Shown one piece after another: positions 7,993 to 19,018 of a stretch of DNA of 64,000 bases (position 1 is the stretch's first letter; every line of letters starts with the position of its first letter). The notes under the pieces are model-generated. The model had not been told where the DNA came from. It saw only the letters and a list, made by a program, of their open reading frames with translations, and ran no database searches. The DNA is taken from the NCBI RefSeq assembly GCF_017357385.1, contig NZ_CP071632.1, positions 3,043,501 to 3,107,500 of the forward strand. Reading direction: 5' to 3'. The position numbers and the translations under genes are program-made. This DNA is from Rhizobium sp. NZLR1. GTDB taxonomy: Bacteria > Pseudomonadota > Alphaproteobacteria > Rhizobiales > Rhizobiaceae.

Positions 7993-8143
7993 CTCTCCTC
8001 CCTCATCTCTGTGTTTGTCACAGAGATCCAGCCACGGCGCGTCCGCGCGCTGAATGACTCGCTTGTCAAGAAGGGTCTCCCGCGCCCAAAGACTTGGACA
8101 CGCTGGATGCCTGTGACAAGCACAGGCATGAGGGAGCTCCGAG
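7993..8143 (-). repeat. Rhizobial ~150-bp repeat, copy 2 (inverted)
   Basis: The reverse complement of this stretch aligns along its length with 4974-5121, sharing the CTGTG...CACAG ends, the CCAAGTC-TTGGGCGC internal hairpin and the GTCATTCA-CGCGC segment. The arm bases differ between copies but remain paired (ATCTCTGTG with CACAGAGAT; ATGCCTGTG with CACAGGCAT). It fills the gap between the cheW terminator and creA; nothing else is visible from 7892 to 8191. Confidence 0.8.
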
Positions 8144-8191
8144 GGATGCACTACTCAAGATGAAACGCGCGTTGCACACCAACCCGCAGCC

Positions 8192-8686
8192 TTATTGCGG
8201 CTTCCCATTCTTCCACGTCACATTCTGCCCATACAAGGGAATCGTCGAAATCGACATCTTCGCCGAGCCGTCCGTCAGCTCCCTGGAATGGGCGAGATAG
8301 ATGAGCGTGTCATTGGTCTTGTCGTAGATGCGGTTGACGACCAGCGTCTTCCAGATCAGCGACATGCCTTGCCGGAATACTTCGCTGCCATCCTTGGACA
8401 GGTCGATACTGCCGATCTCGATCGGCCCCGTCTGCCGGCAGGCGATGGAATTGTTGGAGGGATCTTCAAACCAGTTGCCGTTCTTGAACCGGTCGATCAG
8501 GCTGCGGTCGAAATAGGTGACGTGGCAGGTGACGCCCTTGACCTCAGGATCGGAGACTGCCTCGACGATGATGTCGTTGCCGATCCAGTCGACCCCGACC
8601 TTGCCGACGACCTCGGCCGAGACGGCGCCGGCGGAAAGGGCGGCGAAAGAAAAGGCGGCGAGGAGAAGATTGCGCGGCTTGGACAT
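8192..8686 (-). CDS. creA: CreA family periplasmic protein
   Basis: The 164-residue product has a Sec signal peptide (LLLAAFSFAALSAGAVSAEV, cleavage near residue 24) and the CreA (PF05981) pattern: NDIIVEAVSDPEVKGVTC, then EDPSNNSIACRQTGPIEIG, then LIWKTLVVNRIYDKTNDTLIYLAHS. Two conserved cysteines (in VTCHV and IACRQ) probably form a disulphide. Function in the cell is unknown despite the name from the E. coli creABCD operon; creB, creC and creD are not here. ATG 8686 has AAGGAG upstream. Confidence 0.9.
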   Translation of the reverse strand: MSKPRNLLLAAFSFAALSAGAVSAEVVGKVGVDWIGNDIIVEAVSDPEVKGVTCHVTYFDRSLIDRFKNGNWFEDPSNNSIACRQTGPIEIGSIDLSKDGSEVFRQGMSLIWKTLVVNRIYDKTNDTLIYLAHSRELTDGSAKMSISTIPLYGQNVTWKNGKPQ

Positions 8687-8698
8687 GGCGGCTCCTTA

Positions 8699-8814
8699 GA
8701 GCGCCGCGCGTCCGACCGGACGCGCTAAGGACGCTCTATCGCTTTGAATCTGCGCATAATCCTTTCCGAAAATCGATTCCGATTTTAGGGGTTATGCGCT
8801 GATCCGCGTTCTAG
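8699..8814. repeat. Two-hairpin palindromic repeat, copy 1
   Basis: A first hairpin GCGCGTCC-GACC-GGACGCGC is followed by AAGGACGCT, then a second, longer hairpin between GCATAATCC and GGTTATGC around AAAATCGATTCCGATTTT. The element ends in CTAG. The same two-hairpin plan recurs at 60697-60791. It lies upstream of creA and downstream of the exonuclease gene. Confidence 0.75.
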
Positions 8815-8862
8815 ATAAGTGCGTCCCGATGCTTTGCAAGAAAGGCCGACGGCGGGAAACGA

Positions 8863-9453
8863 TCAGCCCTTCCGGCAGGTACAGGGCTCGTAGGCCCGCG
8901 CCGTCAGCCGGCCGGGCTTCATACCGATCATCGCCGGTATGGCGTGAACGGCGTTGGCCTTGACCGCTTTTGCCATCTCGATGGCTGCAGCAGCGCAGAC
9001 GACGGCGTCCTCGGCAGCATTGTGGTGAACGAACCGCAGGCCGAGATGCTCGGCGATCAGGTTCAGCCGGTGTGAGAGGAAGTGCGGCCAGATCCGCTGC
9101 GCCATCTTCAGGCTGCAGAGATAGGAAAGCTCCGGGTAGGATTGCCGATAGAGATCGAGGCTCGCCCGCCAGACGCTGAAGTCAAAGGCGGCGTTGTGGG
9201 CGATCATTGTCGCACCGCTGATATCCTCGTGGAATTCGTCCATCACCTCGGGAAACTCCGGTGCATCCTCGACATGTTCCGGCCGGATGCCGTGGATCGC
9301 AATGTTCATCCCGGAAAAGCGCATGTCCCGCGGCCGGATCAGCCGCTCCTCGACGCGCGTGACCCTGCCCTCCTCGATCCAGGCAAGGCCGACAGAACAG
9401 GCGCTGCCGCGTTGTTCGTTCGCCGTCTCGAAGTCAATGGCGATGGTCTTCAA
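8863..9453 (-). CDS. DEDDh-type 3'-5' exonuclease (DNA polymerase III epsilon-like)
   Basis: This protein of about 196 residues has the exonuclease motifs in order: ExoI DFETAN near the N-terminus, ExoII IAHNAAFDFSVW, and ExoIII HHNAAEDAVV, giving the D-E-D-D-h set. It lacks the long polymerase-binding tail of DnaQ, so it is a stand-alone exonuclease of unknown substrate. The start is uncertain: TTG 9453 would make the protein begin at LKTIAIDFETAN, as family members do, whereas ATG 9528 or 9585 would add a non-conserved extension. A CTCRKG-type tail carries two cysteines. Confidence 0.8.
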   Translation of the reverse strand: MKTIAIDFETANEQRGSACSVGLAWIEEGRVTRVEERLIRPRDMRFSGMNIAIHGIRPEHVEDAPEFPEVMDEFHEDISGATMIAHNAAFDFSVWRASLDLYRQSYPELSYLCSLKMAQRIWPHFLSHRLNLIAEHLGLRFVHHNAAEDAVVCAAAAIEMAKAVKANAVHAIPAMIGMKPGRLTARAYEPCTCRKG

Positions 9454-9664
9454 ATCAGCACCCGAATCATTTCTTCGGGAACAGAAATACCGTCCCGCTC
9501 CCGGCCGCGCAAATTCGACACGACGCATGGTTGACTTTTCAACCGGCATATCGAAACTTCTCGCCATGATTGGTTCCATGACCATGGCAGCGCTTATTCA
9601 TCACACCACGACCCTTGAAGGGTACGCGGGAGCGATGGCGCGTTAACAGCGATCCGATCATCCC

Positions 9665-9694
9665 GAAAACCCTGCCGAGGCGAGCAGGGTTTTC
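9665..9694. other. Palindromic hairpin between divergent genes
   Basis: GAAAACCCTGC, eight bases and GCAGGGTTTTC form an 11-base perfect stem. It lies upstream of both the exonuclease (-) and the acetyltransferase (+), so it is not an obvious terminator for either; it may end an unannotated transcript or lie in the acetyltransferase leader. Confidence 0.5.
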
Positions 9695-9736
9695 CGAAAC
9701 TCAGGCTCTCCTCCTGAAACCAACGGAGAGCAGCCA

Positions 9737-10273
9737 ATGTCTGAAAACGAAGAGAGTGAACCTGGCCGCCGAGCGCGCCTGCCGGACGGAGTTCTCGTGC
9801 GCGCCGTGTGCCTTTCCGATGCGGAGGAAATCACCGATCTGATAAATCTGCCGGGCTATCGGGCCGGAACCCTGCGGCCGCCGTACCAGAGGGTCGAAGA
9901 GGTTCGCAGAAATATGGAAAACCCGACGCCGGGCGCGCTGAACCTCGTCGTTACCCTGGATGGCAGGATCGTCGGCAATTGCGGCCTCAATCGCCTCTCC
10001 GGCCGCAGGCAGCACGTTGCGAGCCTCGGCATGGGCGTGCATGACGATTTCACCGGCCACGGTTTCGGACAGATCCTGCTCGGCGCGATGGTCGACGCTG
10101 CCGACGACTGGCTCGATGTCAAACGGCTGGAACTGACCGTCTACACCGACAATGACGCCGCCATCGGCCTCTACGAAAAGTTCGGCTTCGAGCGCGAAGG
10201 TCTGCTGAGGGCCTTCGGCTTCCGCTCAGGGGAGTATGTCGACGCCTATACGATGGCGCGGCTCAGGCTATGA
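9737..10273 (+). CDS. GNAT family N-acetyltransferase
   Basis: The 178-residue product is a single GNAT domain. VLVRAVCLSDAEEITDLIN is the usual N-terminal strand and helix, MGVHDDFTGHGFGQILLGAMVD carries the acetyl-CoA pyrophosphate loop, and LTVYTDNDAAIGLYEKFGFEREG is the characteristic C-terminal block. The latter resembles RimJ/RimL- and PhnO-type small-molecule or protein acetyltransferases. A GGAG ribosome site precedes ATG 9737. Substrate cannot be inferred. It converges on ligA with 29 bases between stop codons. Confidence 0.88.
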   Translation: MSENEESEPGRRARLPDGVLVRAVCLSDAEEITDLINLPGYRAGTLRPPYQRVEEVRRNMENPTPGALNLVVTLDGRIVGNCGLNRLSGRRQHVASLGMGVHDDFTGHGFGQILLGAMVDAADDWLDVKRLELTVYTDNDAAIGLYEKFGFEREGLLRAFGFRSGEYVDAYTMARLRL

Positions 10274-10277
10274 GCGT

Positions 10278-10301
10278 GGGCTGGCGGCTTGCCGTCAGCC
10301 C
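10278..10301. terminator. Hairpin between convergent acetyltransferase and ligA genes
   Basis: GGGCTGGCGG, CTTG and CCGTCAGCCC make a 10-base stem with one G-T pair, filling the gap between the two stop codons. There is no clear T run, so termination is likely but not certain. Confidence 0.4.
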
Positions 10302-10302
10302 T

Positions 10303-12465
<2,163 letters not shown>

Positions 12466-12629
12466 TCACTCCAGGGAATCTGGCCAAAAAATCTCGATTG
12501 GTTTTAGAGCAAAATTTCCGGATGAAAAGAGAGGCAGTATCTGTCGCGTCGGGAAGATCGCTCTGCTCTGGGCTGCATTGACACGTCGGAGCATCGCACA
12601 GACGGATAGCATTGGAATACCCTGCCCGC

Positions 12630-13157
12630 CTATTCCCAATCCCTCGCATTGCGCAGCCGGATGCCGCTGACATGCAGTCCAGTGCTCCAGAGGCCCTTCA
12701 GCGGCCGCAGGCTGTCGACGACCCGCAGGTCCACACCGCGCGGAGCAAACTCCCGATCTAGCCGTGACATGGCGGTCCTCTCCATGGGAATGACGCGCCG
12801 GCGGCACACCCACATGCCCGCATCATCGAGATTCTCGAACCCGTCGGCCGGCATCTCATAGCGATGGATCGTCTCTGTTTCGAGCTTTTCCAGCCAATGG
12901 CGCTCGACGAAGCCCGCAGCCCGCCAATCGCCGAGCCAGCGCCGCCGCTCCGTCTCCGGTGTCTCGGGTTTCGCCCATATCAGGATCCGCGGGCAATCAC
13001 GTGGAAAGAGATACATGAAGTCATGATCGCCATCGATCGCCCAGACGAGCGGACCGTTCAACCATTCCCGGCCGGCCGGGCGAATGGAGGGGATGCGGAC
13101 CGGGCGCGGTTCGAAGACGGCGATATCGGGATCATCGCTGAAATGGAAAAGACGCAT
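12630..13157 (-). CDS. DUF6886 family protein
   Basis: The 175-residue product opens MRLFHFSDDPDIAVFEPRP and contains GREWLNGPLVWAIDGDHDFMYLFPRDCPRI, a block I associate with the DUF6886 group of uncharacterised proteins. It has no signal peptide or membrane segment, is rich in Trp and Arg, and a late RDWE tail. It lies between recN (74 bases upstream) and ligA (170 bases downstream) on the same strand and may share their transcript. The 12460-12629 gap shows no clear promoter or hairpin. Confidence 0.75.
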   Translation of the reverse strand: MRLFHFSDDPDIAVFEPRPVRIPSIRPAGREWLNGPLVWAIDGDHDFMYLFPRDCPRILIWAKPETPETERRRWLGDWRAAGFVERHWLEKLETETIHRYEMPADGFENLDDAGMWVCRRRVIPMERTAMSRLDREFAPRGVDLRVVDSLRPLKGLWSTGLHVSGIRLRNARDWE

Positions 13158-13231
13158 GGCAAGGGATCACCGATGATCGAGTAATTCGCAGCATCAATCG
13201 GAACGCATGCCATCGCGGCCGGTTCTGGCGA

Positions 13232-14905
13232 TCAGCCGTTGCCCGCCAGCAGGCGCTTCGCCGCCGCTCTCGCCTCTTCGGTCACCGAAGCCCCAGCTAG
13301 CATGCGGGCGATCTCCTCGGTGCGGTCCTTCTGCGCCATCGTCGCCACCCGTGTGGCGATCTTTTCGGATCCCTCGGCGGCTGGCCCCTTGGAGATCAAC
13401 AGATGCGTCGCCGCTCGCGCCGCGACCTGCGGCGCATGCGTCACCGATAGCACCTGCACACGCTCCGACAGCCGCTTCAGCCGCTGGCCGATCGCATCGG
13501 CCACCGCCCCGCCGACGCCGGTATCGATTTCGTCGAAGACGAGCGTCGGGGCCGATCCGCGATCGGCGAGCGCCACCTTCAGGGCCAGCAGGAAACGCGA
13601 CAGCTCGCCGCCGGAGGCGACCTTCATGATCGAGCCCGGCCGCGTGCCTGGATTGGTCTGGACATGGAACTCGACGACGTCAATGCCCTCGGCGAGCGCC
13701 TCCTGCGCATCCGTGGTGATCTCGACCATGAAACGGGCGCGTTCAAGCTTCAGCGCCGGCAGTTCCGTCATCACAGCCGCAGCCAGTGCGGTGCCGGCGT
13801 GATGGCGTTTGTCGGAGAGCGCGCGCGCCGCCGCATCGTAATTTTCCCGTGCCAGGCCAACCTCGGCTTCGAGCCGGGCAAGCCGCTCCTCGCCCGCGTC
13901 GAGATCGGCGAGATCGGCGATCATGCGGACGGCAAGCGCCGGCAGCTCAGTGACCGGCACGGAGTATTTGCGCGAGGCGGCCCTGAGCGCGAAAAGCCGC
14001 TCCTCGACCCGCTCCAGTTCCCTCGGATCGTATTCGGTCTTGCGCAGCGCTGCTTCGACTTCCATCTGCGCGTTGGAAAGCTGGTCGAGCGCGGCATCAA
14101 GCAGCGTCACGGTGTCTTCGAGCAGGCCCGGCGCCTCATGGCTCTTGCGCTCCAGCCGGCGCACCAGCGAGGCGATATGGGGCACTGGCGAGGCATTGCC
14201 GTTCAGGAACTCGGACGCCTCGGCAATATCGCCGGCGATTCGCTCGGCCTTCATCATCTTCTGCCGGCGATCGGCGAGTTCGTCCTCCTCGCCATCCTGC
14301 GGCGAGAGCTTCTCGAGTTCCTCGACGGAGGAACGCAGGTAGTCGGCTTCGCGCGCCGCACCTTCCACCTTCTCGCGGTGCTTCTTCAGCGCCCGCTCGC
14401 TGTCGCGCCACAGACGATACAGCCGGGATACCTCGGAAACCTCATCGGTAAGACCGCCGAAGGCATCGAGCAGAGTGCGGTGGGCATTGGTGTCGACAAG
14501 GGCGCGATCGTCGTGCTGTCCGTGGATTTCGACCAGCATCTGGCCGGCCTGGCGCATCAGCTGCACGCTGACCGGCTGGTCGTTGACATAGGCCTTTGTG
14601 CGTCCGTCCGCCGATTGCTGGCGGCGGAAGATCAGGTCGCCCTCGTCGTCAATGCCGTTTTCACGCAGAAGGGTGCGGGCGCCGTGGTCCATGCCGACGT
14701 CGAACACCGCCGTCACCTGGCCCTTATCCTCGCCATGGCGCACCAAGCCGCCGTCGCCGCGCCCACCGAGCGCCAGCGACAGGCTGTCGAGCAGGATGGA
14801 TTTGCCCGCCCCGGTCTCGCCCGTCAGCACGGAGAGGCCGGTCTCGAAGGCAAGATCCAGCCGCTCGATCAGGACGATATCGCGGATCGAAAGCTGGATC
14901 AGCAT
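13232..14905 (-). CDS. recN: DNA repair protein RecN
   Basis: RecN is an SMC-like ATPase that acts at double-strand breaks. The 557-residue protein has an N-terminal Walker A (GETGAGKS, residues 29-36), a long Leu/Glu/Arg-rich coiled coil (roughly 150-370) and a C-terminal ABC half with SGGELSRFLLALK and Walker B LVFDEIDTGVGG. The start MLIQLSIRDIVLIERLDL matches the family; 16 upstream codons of open frame are ignored. It begins five bases after the bamD stop, so it is probably co-transcribed with bamD. I found no LexA site (GTTC-N7-GTTC or GAAC-N7-GTTC) nearby. Confidence 0.95.
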   Translation of the reverse strand: MLIQLSIRDIVLIERLDLAFETGLSVLTGETGAGKSILLDSLSLALGGRGDGGLVRHGEDKGQVTAVFDVGMDHGARTLLRENGIDDEGDLIFRRQQSADGRTKAYVNDQPVSVQLMRQAGQMLVEIHGQHDDRALVDTNAHRTLLDAFGGLTDEVSEVSRLYRLWRDSERALKKHREKVEGAAREADYLRSSVEELEKLSPQDGEEDELADRRQKMMKAERIAGDIAEASEFLNGNASPVPHIASLVRRLERKSHEAPGLLEDTVTLLDAALDQLSNAQMEVEAALRKTEYDPRELERVEERLFALRAASRKYSVPVTELPALAVRMIADLADLDAGEERLARLEAEVGLARENYDAAARALSDKRHHAGTALAAAVMTELPALKLERARFMVEITTDAQEALAEGIDVVEFHVQTNPGTRPGSIMKVASGGELSRFLLALKVALADRGSAPTLVFDEIDTGVGGAVADAIGQRLKRLSERVQVLSVTHAPQVAARAATHLLISKGPAAEGSEKIATRVATMAQKDRTEEIARMLAGASVTEEARAAAKRLLAGNG

Positions 14906-14910
14906 TGGCC

Positions 14911-15756
14911 TCAGGAACCGAGAAGAAGTTTTTTGCCTGCCGCAGCGATCCACGAGCCCTTGTTCTCACGCGGCTCGGCACCGCCACTCTGCAGCAGCTT
15001 GTAGGAATCGGCGTACCACTGGCTGTCGGGATAATTGTGGCCGAGAACGGCAGCCGCCGTCTGCGCCTCGTCGACAATGCCCATGGAATAATAAGCTTCG
15101 ACGAGACGCGCTAGGGCCTCTTCGATCTGGTTCGTGTTCGGATATTTCTCGACGACGATGCGGAAGCGCGAGATCGCGGCGAGATATTCCTTCCGCTCCA
15201 TGTAGTAGCGGCCGATCTGCATTTCCTTGCCGGCAAGCTGATCGCGCGAGAAGCGGATCTTCGCCTGCGCGTCGTCGACATATTCGGAATTCGGATAATT
15301 GTCGATGACGGCCTGCATCGCTTCGATCGTCTTTGCCGAGGCGCGCTGGTCCTGCGTCACGTCGACGATCTGCTTGGAATAGGTGAGACCGATGAGATAC
15401 TGCACATAGGCCGCATCCGGGGATTTCGGATATTGCGACATGTAGCGGTTGCCTGATGCAAGCGCATCATCCAGGCGGCCCTGGCGGTATTTGACGAAGG
15501 TGCTCATCACAAGCGCCTTGCGCGCCCATTCGGAGAACGGGTTCTCGCGGTCGATTGCGTCGAACTTGCGCGCCGCTTCCGCCATGTTGCCAGCCTTCAT
15601 GTTGGCAAGGCCCTGGGTGTAGAGCACATCCGGCGGATCGGTTTCGAGGCCGAGCTTGGTGATGTCGATATCGGGATCCGACTGGCAACCGGATATCGAG
15701 GCGCCTGCGCTGAGCACCAGAAGCGATGCGAACAAAGCACGCGCTGTCTTCATCAT
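14911..15756 (-). CDS. bamD: Outer membrane assembly lipoprotein BamD
   Basis: BamD is the essential lipoprotein of the BAM complex that inserts beta-barrel proteins. The product of about 281 residues has a lipoprotein signal (ALFASLLVLSAGASISGC, with Cys as the lipid-modified residue) and five TPR-like repeats (for example LYTQGLANMKAGNMAEAARKFDAI and RFRIVVEKYPNTNQIEEALARLVEAYYSMG). The start is uncertain: ATG 15756 or 15753 gives a normal signal peptide, while an ATG at 15780 is also in frame. lpxC lies upstream after a terminator and a gap of 269 bases. Confidence 0.93.
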   Translation of the reverse strand: MMKTARALFASLLVLSAGASISGCQSDPDIDITKLGLETDPPDVLYTQGLANMKAGNMAEAARKFDAIDRENPFSEWARKALVMSTFVKYRQGRLDDALASGNRYMSQYPKSPDAAYVQYLIGLTYSKQIVDVTQDQRASAKTIEAMQAVIDNYPNSEYVDDAQAKIRFSRDQLAGKEMQIGRYYMERKEYLAAISRFRIVVEKYPNTNQIEEALARLVEAYYSMGIVDEAQTAAAVLGHNYPDSQWYADSYKLLQSGGAEPRENKGSWIAAAGKKLLLGS

Positions 15757-15972
15757 ACCTTCAGATCCTGCATAACCCATTCGAAAGAACCCCACTGCCG
15801 CCGCTCGCTCCACGGCAGCCACGCCTCTCTGGCGTTTCTAGCCACAAATGTGCATCAAGAGCAACGCAATGATAAGGCATTAACGCATTTTTGTGGCAGC
15901 GGCCGGGGAATGACTGGCTTTTCATCTTCTTCCCCGAGCTGTGGCAGTTAAGCACCTGACCCAGCTGGACAT

Positions 15973-16000
15973 AAAAAAACCGCCTCCGGGAAAGAGGCGG
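15973..16000 (-). terminator. Intrinsic terminator after lpxC
   Basis: On the minus strand, CCGCCTC, seven bases and GAGGCGG are followed by a run of seven T. It lies 25 bases beyond the lpxC stop codon and separates lpxC from bamD. Confidence 0.8.
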
Positions 16001-16025
16001 CCTGGTCTTGAGAATGTGCTGGAGG

Positions 16026-16982
16026 TCATGCCGACCAGGGAGCGAATTCCGAAGCACTGACCGCGATCAGTTCGCGGGCAGCGACGCGCTGGCGCGGTGT
16101 CGACGTCTCGACCACCTCGTAGGCGGAGGAATCGGCGAGCAGCGCCTTCAGCGCATTGGCATTCATCTTGTGACCGCCGCGATAGGAACGGTAGCAGCCG
16201 ATGAACTGGACGCCGGCAAGCGACAGATCGCCGACGGCATCGAGCGTCTTGTGGCGGACGAATTCGTCCTTGGCGTAGCGCAGCCCTTCGACGTTGATGA
16301 CGGTATTGTCGTCCGAGATGACGACGGAATTTTCGAGCGAGGAGCCGAGCGCGTGGCCCGAGGCCCAGAGACGCTCGACATCGCGCATGAAACCGAAGGT
16401 GCGGGCGCGGGAAAGCTCGGCCTTGAAGACGGCGGCGGTCATGTCGCCGGCCCACTTCTGCCGGCCGATCAGCGGGCAGTCGAAATCGATCTCGACTTCG
16501 AAGCGCGTACCGTCATAGGGGCGGAATTCGCTCCAGGAGCCGCCATGCTCGATTCGCACCGGCTTGGTGATACGGATGTAGCGGCGCTTGACGCGGAGCG
16601 AGACCAGACCGACCTGCTCGATCGCCTCGACGAAAGGCAGCGAGCTGCCGTCCATGATCGGCATTTCGGAGCCCTGCACCTCGATCACCACATTGTCGAG
16701 GCCGAGCGCATAGATCGCCGCCATGACATGTTCGATCGTCGCGACAGAATGGGCGGGCGAGAAGCCGAGCACCGTGCAGAGGTCGGTATTGCCGACCTGC
16801 GAGGAGACAGCCTTGAGTTCGGTGATGTCGCCATTGTCATGCAGGCGCTGGAAAACGACGCCGGTGTCCGATTCGGCCGGGTTCAGCGTGATCGAGACAT
16901 TAGCGCCCGAATGCACCCCGATGCCCGAAAGCGACACGGGACGCGATACCGTCGTTTGAAAACCCAGCAAGCCAATTGCCAT
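16026..16982 (-). CDS. lpxC: UDP-3-O-acyl-N-acetylglucosamine deacetylase
   Basis: LpxC is the zinc enzyme for the committed step of lipid A synthesis. The 318-residue protein starts MAIGLLGFQTTVSRPVSLSG. Zinc ligands and catalytic residues are in place: His85 (TIEHVMAA), His244 and Asp248 (RHKTLDAVGDL) and His271 (GGHKMN). Position after ftsZ is standard for the dcw cluster. A 261-base gap containing a terminator separates it from ftsZ, so it probably has its own promoter in 16983-17190. Confidence 0.97.
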   Translation of the reverse strand: MAIGLLGFQTTVSRPVSLSGIGVHSGANVSITLNPAESDTGVVFQRLHDNGDITELKAVSSQVGNTDLCTVLGFSPAHSVATIEHVMAAIYALGLDNVVIEVQGSEMPIMDGSSLPFVEAIEQVGLVSLRVKRRYIRITKPVRIEHGGSWSEFRPYDGTRFEVEIDFDCPLIGRQKWAGDMTAAVFKAELSRARTFGFMRDVERLWASGHALGSSLENSVVISDDNTVINVEGLRYAKDEFVRHKTLDAVGDLSLAGVQFIGCYRSYRGGHKMNANALKALLADSSAYEVVETSTPRQRVAARELIAVSASEFAPWSA

Positions 16983-17196
16983 AAAATCTGCCTTTATTCT
17001 TCCGCACCGGCGGTCTGTTCGATCGGCGCGGTCACCGTTCTTTCTGCACAAGGAGCCACACGAAAAGTCTCCTAGGGCAGATTCGTTGCACCATACTTAC
17101 GTGCCACGGCGCTCCAATCCAAATCACTGTTTCTTTCGCTTTGTTACGAAGTCAGGCAATTGAAATCGCTTGCGAATCGTGGGCTGAAAAACAGCA

Positions 17197-17222
17197 ATGC
17201 CCGGGACCTTGATCCCGGGCAT
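17197..17222 (-). terminator. Hairpin terminator after ftsZ
   Basis: ATGCCCGGGA, six bases and TCCCGGGCAT form a perfect 10-base stem 21 bases after the ftsZ stop. On the minus strand it is followed by TGCTGTTTTT. It probably separates the ftsQAZ transcript from lpxC. Confidence 0.75.
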
Positions 17223-17243
17223 AAATGGTGCCGAAGCACGCCT

Positions 17244-18962
17244 TCAGTTCGACTGGCGACGCAGGAATGCCGGGATTTCCAGCTGGTCGTCTTCCTGCAT
17301 CATCCGGGCCTGCGGAACCGTCCGGCCCTGGTCGTCGAGGTTGCCGCGACGCGGTGCGTAGAGGCTGGCTTCCGGCGACAGCGGACGGCGCTGCTGCGAA
17401 GCGGCTGCCGGTGCGGCAGTCATGTCGGCAGCAACGGCGTCGTCGTCGCGGCGGCCAAGCGAATTGGTGATTCGCTTCAGCAGCCCCATCGGACCGCGTT
17501 CTTCCGCCGCATGTGCGGAAGCCGGCTGCGTGCGGTGGTCAAGTTCGGCCTGGACGACCGGCGGGAAATCCTCGACCTTCGGCATGCGCATCGGTTCGGG
17601 CGCTTGGCGGATGATCGGCTCCTGCCGAACCGGCTGCTGCTGGACGGGCTGGCTCATCACCGGCTGGCTCATGACTGGCGCCGGAGCTTGCTGCTGCGCC
17701 GGTGCCGGGCGCATTGCCGGAGCTTCCGGCGCAGGCGCGAAGATCTTGCTCTGCGGACGGAAGGTTTCCTGCTGTGTCACCGGCTGTTGCAGCGGTGCGG
17801 CGGCGCGCGGGGCCGGAATTTCGAGCTCGCGTTCCATCTCCGCTGCGCGGATGGTCTGCGCGATCGGATCCATGGCCTTCGGTGCCTGCATCACGGCGGC
17901 AGGCTGAACTGCGGCCGCTGCCGGAGCAACAGCCGCCGAGGGACGGATAGCCGGCCTTGCGGCTGGCTGGAGGTTGCGCTCGGCAGCCTCGTTCATCGCC
18001 CGATCGATGCCGGTCGCGACGACCGAGACGCGGATGATGCCTTCAAGCGATTCGTCGAAGGTGGCGCCGAGGATGATGTTGGCGTCGGGATCGACTTCCT
18101 CGCGGATGCGGGTCGCGGCTTCGTCGACTTCGAAGAGGGTGAGGTCGCGACCGCCGGTGATGGAGATCAGCAGGCCCTGGGCACCCTTCATCGAGGTCTC
18201 GTCGAGCAGCGGGTTGGCGATTGCAGCCTCTGCGGCCTGCAGCGCGCGGCCGGAGCCGGAGGCTTCGCCGGTACCCATCATCGCGCGGCCCATTTCGCGC
18301 ATCACCGAGCGGACGTCGGCGAAGTCGAGGTTGATGAGACCTTCCTTCACCATCAGGTCGGTGATGCAGGCAACGCCAGAATAGAGAACCTGGTCGGCCA
18401 TCGCGAAGGCATCGGCGAAGGTCGTCTTATCATTGGCAATACGGAAGAGGTTCTGGTTCGGAATGACGATCAGCGTATCGACAGACTTCTGCAGTTCCTG
18501 GATGCCCATCTCGGCCAGACGCATGCGGCGCCCGCCTTCGAAGTGGAACGGCTTGGTGACGACGCCGACCGTCAGGATGCCCTTGTTGCGGGCGGCCTGC
18601 GCGACGACGGGAGCTGCACCCGTGCCGGTGCCGCCGCCCATGCCGGCGGTGACGAAGCACATATGCGTGCCGTTCAGGTGATCGACGATCTCATCGATGC
18701 ACTCTTCGGCCGCCGCGCGGCCGACTTCCGGCTGCGAACCTGCACCGAGACCTTCGGTGACATTGACGCCGAGCTGGATGATGCGCTCGGCCTTGGTCAT
18801 CGTCAGCGCCTGCGCGTCCGTGTTGGCAACGACGAAGTCGACGCCCTGGAGGCCGGCGGTGATCATGTTGTTGACGGCATTGCCGCCACCGCCACCAACG
18901 CCGAATACGGTGATGCGCGGCTTCAGCTCTGTGATGTCAGGCTTTTGCAGCTTGATGGTCAT
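17244..18962 (-). CDS. ftsZ: Cell division GTPase FtsZ, long-linker form
   Basis: FtsZ polymerises into the division ring. The 572-residue protein has the GTPase core in residues 1-320, including [13 protein letters not shown] (21-33) and the tubulin signature [10 protein letters not shown] (109-118). A very long Pro/Ala/Gln-rich linker (about residues 325-555) follows, then the conserved C-terminal peptide [13 protein letters not shown] that binds FtsA and other partners. The extended linker is typical of Rhizobiales FtsZ1. ATG 18962 has AAGGAAC upstream; 15 codons of open frame before it are ignored. It follows ftsA by 56 bases. Confidence 0.97.
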   Translation of the reverse strand: MTIKLQKPDITELKPRITVFGVGGGGGNAVNNMITAGLQGVDFVVANTDAQALTMTKAERIIQLGVNVTEGLGAGSQPEVGRAAAEECIDEIVDHLNGTHMCFVTAGMGGGTGTGAAPVVAQAARNKGILTVGVVTKPFHFEGGRRMRLAEMGIQELQKSVDTLIVIPNQNLFRIANDKTTFADAFAMADQVLYSGVACITDLMVKEGLINLDFADVRSVMREMGRAMMGTGEASGSGRALQAAEAAIANPLLDETSMKGAQGLLISITGGRDLTLFEVDEAATRIREEVDPDANIILGATFDESLEGIIRVSVVATGIDRAMNEAAERNLQPAARPAIRPSAAVAPAAAAVQPAAVMQAPKAMDPIAQTIRAAEMERELEIPAPRAAAPLQQPVTQQETFRPQSKIFAPAPEAPAMRPAPAQQQAPAPVMSQPVMSQPVQQQPVRQEPIIRQAPEPMRMPKVEDFPPVVQAELDHRTQPASAHAAEERGPMGLLKRITNSLGRRDDDAVAADMTAAPAAASQQRRPLSPEASLYAPRRGNLDDQGRTVPQARMMQEDDQLEIPAFLRRQSN

Positions 18963-19018
18963 TGTACCTGTTCCTTCTCTCTCTGGCCGCATCGCCACGC
19001 CGGCCAATTACTCAATTT

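Noticed and set aside
7938..8129. A 63-codon minus-strand ORF beginning MPVLVTGIQ
   Set aside because: It is produced by the dispersed repeat at 7993-8143, and the same opening appears wherever the repeat occurs.
9454..9585. The long form of the exonuclease from ATG 9585
   Set aside because: The extra residues are not conserved-looking and family members start at the strand before DFETAN; TTG 9453 is more plausible, though not proven.
13664..15004. A 446-codon plus-strand open frame over recN and the end of bamD
   Set aside because: Antisense to conserved genes; its composition is that of a shadow frame.
14906..15900. A LexA box for recN
   Set aside because: No GTTC-N7-GTTC or GAAC-N7-GTTC pattern is seen upstream of recN or bamD.
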